This document shows, piece by piece, positions 60,637 through 64,000 of a stretch of DNA of 64,000 nucleotides. The translations under genes and the position numbers were made by a program. Location of the stretch: positions 930,001-994,000 of the forward strand of contig CAWHEL010000005.1 of NCBI GenBank assembly GCA_963828555.1. The letters are read 5' to 3'. The notes below the pieces were generated by a model. The model did no database searches, had not been told where the DNA came from, and saw only the letters and a list, made by a program, of their open reading frames with translations. The stretch's first letter is position 1. Every line of letters starts with the position of its first letter. The DNA is from JADJPO01 sp963828555. GTDB taxonomy: Bacteria; Actinomycetota; Actinomycetes; Actinomycetales; Kineosporiaceae.

Positions 60637-61914
60637 TCAGGCGGGGCGGAGGGTGCGGGTGAGCCGGCTGGTCGCGACGAGCCTGCCGGCGTGCCAGACG
60701 TGCGTCGGTGGGTCCTGAGCGGCCAGCGCCGCCGGCCAGGTCGGCGCGGCGTACAGCTGCAGGTCTGCGCGGGCGCCGGGCACCACCCCGTAGGAACCGG
60801 CGAGCTTCCAGACGTCGGCCGGCACGGTGGTGACCGCGGCCAACACGGTGTCCAGCTCCGCGGGAGCCGTCAGGTGGGTCGCGTGCGCGCTGATCAGGGC
60901 GACCTCGAGCATGCTGGCCCGACCGAAGGGGTAGAAGGCGTCGCGCACGCAGTCCTGCCCGAACGCGACCGGCACACCGGCGGCAAGGAACTCACCCACT
61001 CGCGTACTCCCCCGGCGGAACAGGCCTGTGTCCCCGCGACCCTGCAGCACCAGGTTGGTGACCGGGTTGCTCACCACGCAGATGCCTGCGCGCGCGCATC
61101 CGGCGATCACGTCTGCTGCGTAAGCCTCATCGGCGGCGGACAGCGCGCAGACGTGCCCCACGGTGACGCGAGACTGCCAGCCCCGCCGCTCGGTCTCCTC
61201 CACGACCATCGCCAGAGTGCGGACGCCGCCGTCATCGGTCTCGTCGACGTGCATGTCGACGTCGGCGTCGAAGCGCTGAGCCAGGTCGAAGCAGAACCGG
61301 ACGTGCTCGCGCTGGGCATCTTCACCGCGTTCCCAGTGCGGCATTCCACCCACGACATCGGCTCCGGCCCGCATCGCTGACAGCATCAGGTCGGCGGCGC
61401 CGGGATCGCGCAGGATGCCCTCCTGCGGGAAGGCGATGGTGACCACGTCGGCGATGTCTGCGCAGGCGGCCGCAGCGGCCTGGACGCCTAGCAGTGGCGT
61501 GAGGCCGCCGAGGGTGTCGACGTCGACGTGGCTGCGGATCCGAGTGGTCCCGTGCAGCACATGACTCTCGATCACAGCCTGGGCCCGGGAGGCCACCTCC
61601 GGCACGGTGTAGGCGCGCTTGGCCTCATGGGTCGCGGCGATCGCCCAGGCCAGATCGCCCGGATGGGTACTGCCCGGGTAGCTGCGCGCGTGATCGAGCT
61701 GGTCGCGGATGCCCACCTTGTCGAGATGGACGTGGGTGTCGATGAACGCGGGCAGCAGCAGCCCCGCCCTGCCGTCGACCGCATCGTCCATGTCGGCGGG
61801 GCGCCGTTGCGGATCCACGCCCTTCACCGCCTCGATCCGCTCACCCTGGATCAGGATGTCGACCCGCCGACCGTCGGCAAGTCGGACGTCGAGGACGGCG
61901 CGGCGCTGCTCCAT
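60637..61914 (-). CDS. Amidohydrolase, cytosine-deaminase-like
   Basis: 425 residues. Metal ligands HVH at 61-63, HVDVD, HVDETDDGG, GHVCALS and FGQDCVRD match the cytosine/isoguanine deaminase subgroup (CodA-like). Substrate may be a pyrimidine, creatinine-like or other N-heterocycle. TAGGGT six bases before the ATG (leaderless). Confidence 0.82.
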   Translation of the reverse strand: MEQRRAVLDVRLADGRRVDILIQGERIEAVKGVDPQRRPADMDDAVDGRAGLLLPAFIDTHVHLDKVGIRDQLDHARSYPGSTHPGDLAWAIAATHEAKRAYTVPEVASRAQAVIESHVLHGTTRIRSHVDVDTLGGLTPLLGVQAAAAACADIADVVTIAFPQEGILRDPGAADLMLSAMRAGADVVGGMPHWERGEDAQREHVRFCFDLAQRFDADVDMHVDETDDGGVRTLAMVVEETERRGWQSRVTVGHVCALSAADEAYAADVIAGCARAGICVVSNPVTNLVLQGRGDTGLFRRGSTRVGEFLAAGVPVAFGQDCVRDAFYPFGRASMLEVALISAHATHLTAPAELDTVLAAVTTVPADVWKLAGSYGVVPGARADLQLYAAPTWPAALAAQDPPTHVWHAGRLVATSRLTRTLRPA

Positions 61915-61923
61915 CCGCCGACC

Positions 61924-62577
61924 CTATCGAGCGCCGGCCGACGCGCCGCGGCCGCGGCGGCGGTGCCGTCGCCACAGCGCCCAGGAGACCCCCGCGCACA
62001 GCGCGTAGAGGGGAACACCCATCGCCAGGCGAGACACCCCCAGGGCCACGAAATCACCCTGCACGTAGTAGAGGCCCTGGACCGCTGCCCGCAATGCCGA
62101 CGCCCCGGCGAAGACCGCGGTGATCAGCTGGAGCGTGGTCAGCGCGGATGGCGAGCTGCGCCACTCGGACACGTTCTGCCTCGAGGCCAGACTCCACAGG
62201 ACACCCGCGAGCGGGCGCCGGACGATCATGCTGAGCGCGGCGCCCAGCACGAACAGGACGCTGCCGACGATGCCCGGCAGGAAGGCGTTGGCAGCCTCCC
62301 CGGTGCGCAGGGCGAGGGCGATGCCCAGGGTCAGCGGCACCACACCGACGACCAGCGGCGGCCAGGTGGCCACTCGTTTCCAGAGCCGGAGCATCGCCAC
62401 CAGCAGATAGCACCCAGCGGCCAGCCCGACGGCGAGGTTCAGCCTGCCGATGGCGCTGTAGGTGGAGATGTACGCCGCCGAGGGGAGCACGGCCTGGGCC
62501 AGGTCGAGCGGATGCCCGACCAGCGCTGCGAGGGAGGGCCGTCTCTCCTGGAGGAACACTGCCCGCTCGCTCCACAT
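61924..62577 (-). CDS. DUF3159 family membrane protein
   Basis: 217 residues with about six membrane segments; the region AVLPSAAYISTYSAIGRLN and RTGEAANAFLPGI fits DUF3159, an actinobacterial family of unknown role. The ATG at 62577 has TACCGT seven bases upstream. Longer frame upstream would cross the divergent DUF2277 gene and is rejected. Confidence 0.8.
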   Translation of the reverse strand: MWSERAVFLQERRPSLAALVGHPLDLAQAVLPSAAYISTYSAIGRLNLAVGLAAGCYLLVAMLRLWKRVATWPPLVVGVVPLTLGIALALRTGEAANAFLPGIVGSVLFVLGAALSMIVRRPLAGVLWSLASRQNVSEWRSSPSALTTLQLITAVFAGASALRAAVQGLYYVQGDFVALGVSRLAMGVPLYALCAGVSWALWRRHRRRGRGASAGAR

Positions 62578-62631
62578 GCCGGCCACGGTAAGTGAACTGG
62601 TCGCAGCCCGCCAGGCGGCTACCGTGCAGGG

Positions 62632-62904
62632 ATGTGCCGCAACATCCGGACCCTGCACAACTTCGAGCCGCCGGCGGCGCCCGAGGAGGTGCTGGCTGCC
62701 GCCACCCAGTACGTGCGCAAGGTGGCCGGCGCGACCAGGCCCGCCCGGGACAACCAGGACGCGTTCGACCGGGCGATCGCCGAGATCAGCGCGGCGACGC
62801 AGCGACTGCTCGACAGCCTGGTCGCGCACGGGACGCCGAAGGACCGCGAGGTGGAGGCGGCCAAGGCCCGTGCCCGCGCCGCGCAGCGCTACGCCACAGG
62901 CTGA
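62632..62904 (+). CDS. DUF2277 family protein
   Basis: 90 residues, starting MCRNIRTLHNFEPPA, the invariant start of DUF2277; helical and highly conserved in actinobacteria, function unknown. CTGGTC-17-TACCGT then six bases to the ATG gives a leaderless promoter. Only 54 bases separate it from the divergent DUF3159 gene. Confidence 0.9.
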   Translation: MCRNIRTLHNFEPPAAPEEVLAAATQYVRKVAGATRPARDNQDAFDRAIAEISAATQRLLDSLVAHGTPKDREVEAAKARARAAQRYATG

Positions 62905-62959
62905 GTCTCCGGCTCCATCAGGTCGAGGGGGCGCCTGATCCAACCAAGATCACCGTGAG

Positions 62960-62999
62960 AACGGCCCCTGACGTGCGTTTCCGCAGGTCAGGGGCCGTT
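62960..62999. terminator. Bidirectional terminator between DUF2277 gene and tRNA-Tyr
   Basis: A perfect 13-base stem AACGGCCCCTGAC with its complement around a 14-base loop. It lies 56 bases after the DUF2277 stop and 9 bases after the convergent tRNA-Tyr 3' end. Confidence 0.75.
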
Positions 63000-63007
63000 A
63001 CTGCATG

Positions 63008-63089
<82 letters not shown>

Positions 63090-63181
63090 GTGCAGCACCC
63101 GGATGTTCTCCGGGCGACGTGGATGAAAGGATATCAAGCCCGAGCACCTGCGCGTGCACACCCCCTAGAGAGGACCCCAGC

Positions 63182-63673
63182 GTGGCCGGCGACAGCTCGT
63201 TCGACGTGGTGAGCAAGGTGGACCGCCAGGAGGTCGACAACGCCCTGAACCAGGCAGCCAAGGAGATCGCCCAGCGCTACGACTTCAAGGGCACCGACGC
63301 CTCCATCGACTGGTCCGGCGAAGTCATCCTGATGAAGGCGAGCAGCGAGGACCGCGTCAAGGCCGTCCTCGACGTGTTCGAGAACAAGCTGATCAAGCGA
63401 GGCGTACCGCTCCTGGCCCTGGACGCCGGTGCGGCCAAGCCCTCGGGCAAGGAGCACCGGATCGAGGCGAGGCTCAAGGAGGGACTGAGCCAGGAGGACG
63501 CCAAGAAGATCGCCAAGCTGATCCGCGACGAGGGCCCCAAGGCCGTCAAGACCCAGATCACGGGCGACGAGCTGCGGGTGAGCAGCAAGAGCCGCAACGA
63601 CCTGCAGGCCGTGATCGCCCTCCTCAAGGCCGCAGATCTGGACGTCGCACTGCAGTTCGTGAACTACCGGTGA
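63182..63673 (+). CDS. YajQ family nucleotide-binding protein
   Basis: 163 residues. Starts SSFDVVSKVDRQEVDNALNQ; conserved KEHRIEARLKEGLSQEDAKKI and the RVSSKSRNDLQ region are intact. Xanthomonas homologues bind cyclic di-GMP; in actinobacteria the ligand is unsettled. GTG start with AGAGGA seven bases upstream. Overlaps the next gene as GTGA. Confidence 0.93.
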   Translation: MAGDSSFDVVSKVDRQEVDNALNQAAKEIAQRYDFKGTDASIDWSGEVILMKASSEDRVKAVLDVFENKLIKRGVPLLALDAGAAKPSGKEHRIEARLKEGLSQEDAKKIAKLIRDEGPKAVKTQITGDELRVSSKSRNDLQAVIALLKAADLDVALQFVNYR

Positions 63674-63975
63674 CCCAGGGCGTCGAGGTCCGCCATGCCG
63701 CGGACCAGCAGCGCTACGAGGGCTACGTGGACGGCGCACTGGCCGGCTTCGCGGCCTACACCCTGAGCGACCACATGGTCGCCTTCACCCACACCGAGGT
63801 GGACGGCGCCCACGAGGGCAAGGGGGTCGGCTCGGCGATCGCCCGGTTCGCCCTGGACGACGTCCGGGCCGGGGGCGAGCGCAAGGTGCTCGCCTCCTGC
63901 CCGTTCATCCGGCGCTGGATCGAGCGGAACACCGACTACGCCGACCTGCTCTACCCGCAGGCGAGGCACGACTGA
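63670..63975 (+). CDS. Small GNAT family acetyltransferase (YjdJ type)
   Basis: 101 residues, the minimal GNAT of the YidJ/YjdJ class: GALAGFAAYTL, HTEVDGAHEGKGVGSAIARFALDD binding acetyl-CoA, and VLASCPFIRRWIERN with the conserved Cys. Substrate unknown. Translationally coupled to yajQ. About 25 bases without features follow to the window edge. Confidence 0.85.
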   Translation: MTQGVEVRHAADQQRYEGYVDGALAGFAAYTLSDHMVAFTHTEVDGAHEGKGVGSAIARFALDDVRAGGERKVLASCPFIRRWIERNTDYADLLYPQARHD

Positions 63976-64000
63976 GTCAGTCGACCGGCTGCTGCAAGCG

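Overview
The window is a high-GC chromosomal segment from an actinomycete. GC-rich third codon positions, GTG/TTG starts, short LID-less adenylate kinase, rpoB/rpoC and EF-G of actinobacterial type, a mycothiol-dependent maleylpyruvate isomerase fold protein, class E sortase and DUF3159/DUF2277 proteins all point there; the EF-G N-terminus looks most like Micrococcales or near relatives. No rRNA, insertion sequence, prophage or CRISPR array was seen.

Positions 1-29060 carry the translation/transcription super-cluster, all on the minus strand and therefore read right to left: tRNA-Trp, secE, nusG, rplK, rplA, rplJ, rplL, rpoB, rpoC, rpsL, rpsG, fusA, tuf, then the S10 and spc operons (rpsJ to secY), adk and the start of map. 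Genes are packed with 1-4 base stop/start overlaps. Candidate sigma-70-type promoters with 18-base spacers precede rpsL, rpoB and rplJ. An extra 71-codon reading frame sits between rpsN and rpsH, translationally coupled on its downstream side.

Positions 29200-38760 hold a GNAT acetyltransferase, a regulator plus glycosyltransferase-like pair, a small membrane protein, an adenosine-deaminase-family enzyme, murB, an MFS transporter, two MaoC-type dehydratases with an SDR reductase, rpmG and tRNAs for Met and Thr. This is the usual actinobacterial rpmG-MaoC-murB-secE neighbourhood with insertions.

Positions 38860-41540 hold a compact candidate NAD-related module: a NUDIX/winged-helix protein divergent from an SPFH-domain protein and a divergent NAD-kinase-fold protein, with a mirror-symmetric promoter/operator between them. 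Positions 43077-54909 are a surface-display locus: a 3497-residue LPFTG-anchored protein with about 25 DUF11 repeats, a lipoprotein, a class E sortase and a small membrane protein. The rest (55079-63975) is ordinary housekeeping and metabolism: gpsA, a TetR/cupin pair, YchJ-like, alpha/beta hydrolase, an N5-(carboxyethyl)ornithine-synthase-like enzyme, a cytosine-deaminase-like amidohydrolase, tRNA-Tyr, YajQ and a GNAT.

Two families of long intergenic palindromes (two copies each) sit at ends of transcription units, and many genes outside the ribosomal cluster appear leaderless, with a -10 hexamer 6-7 bases before the start codon.
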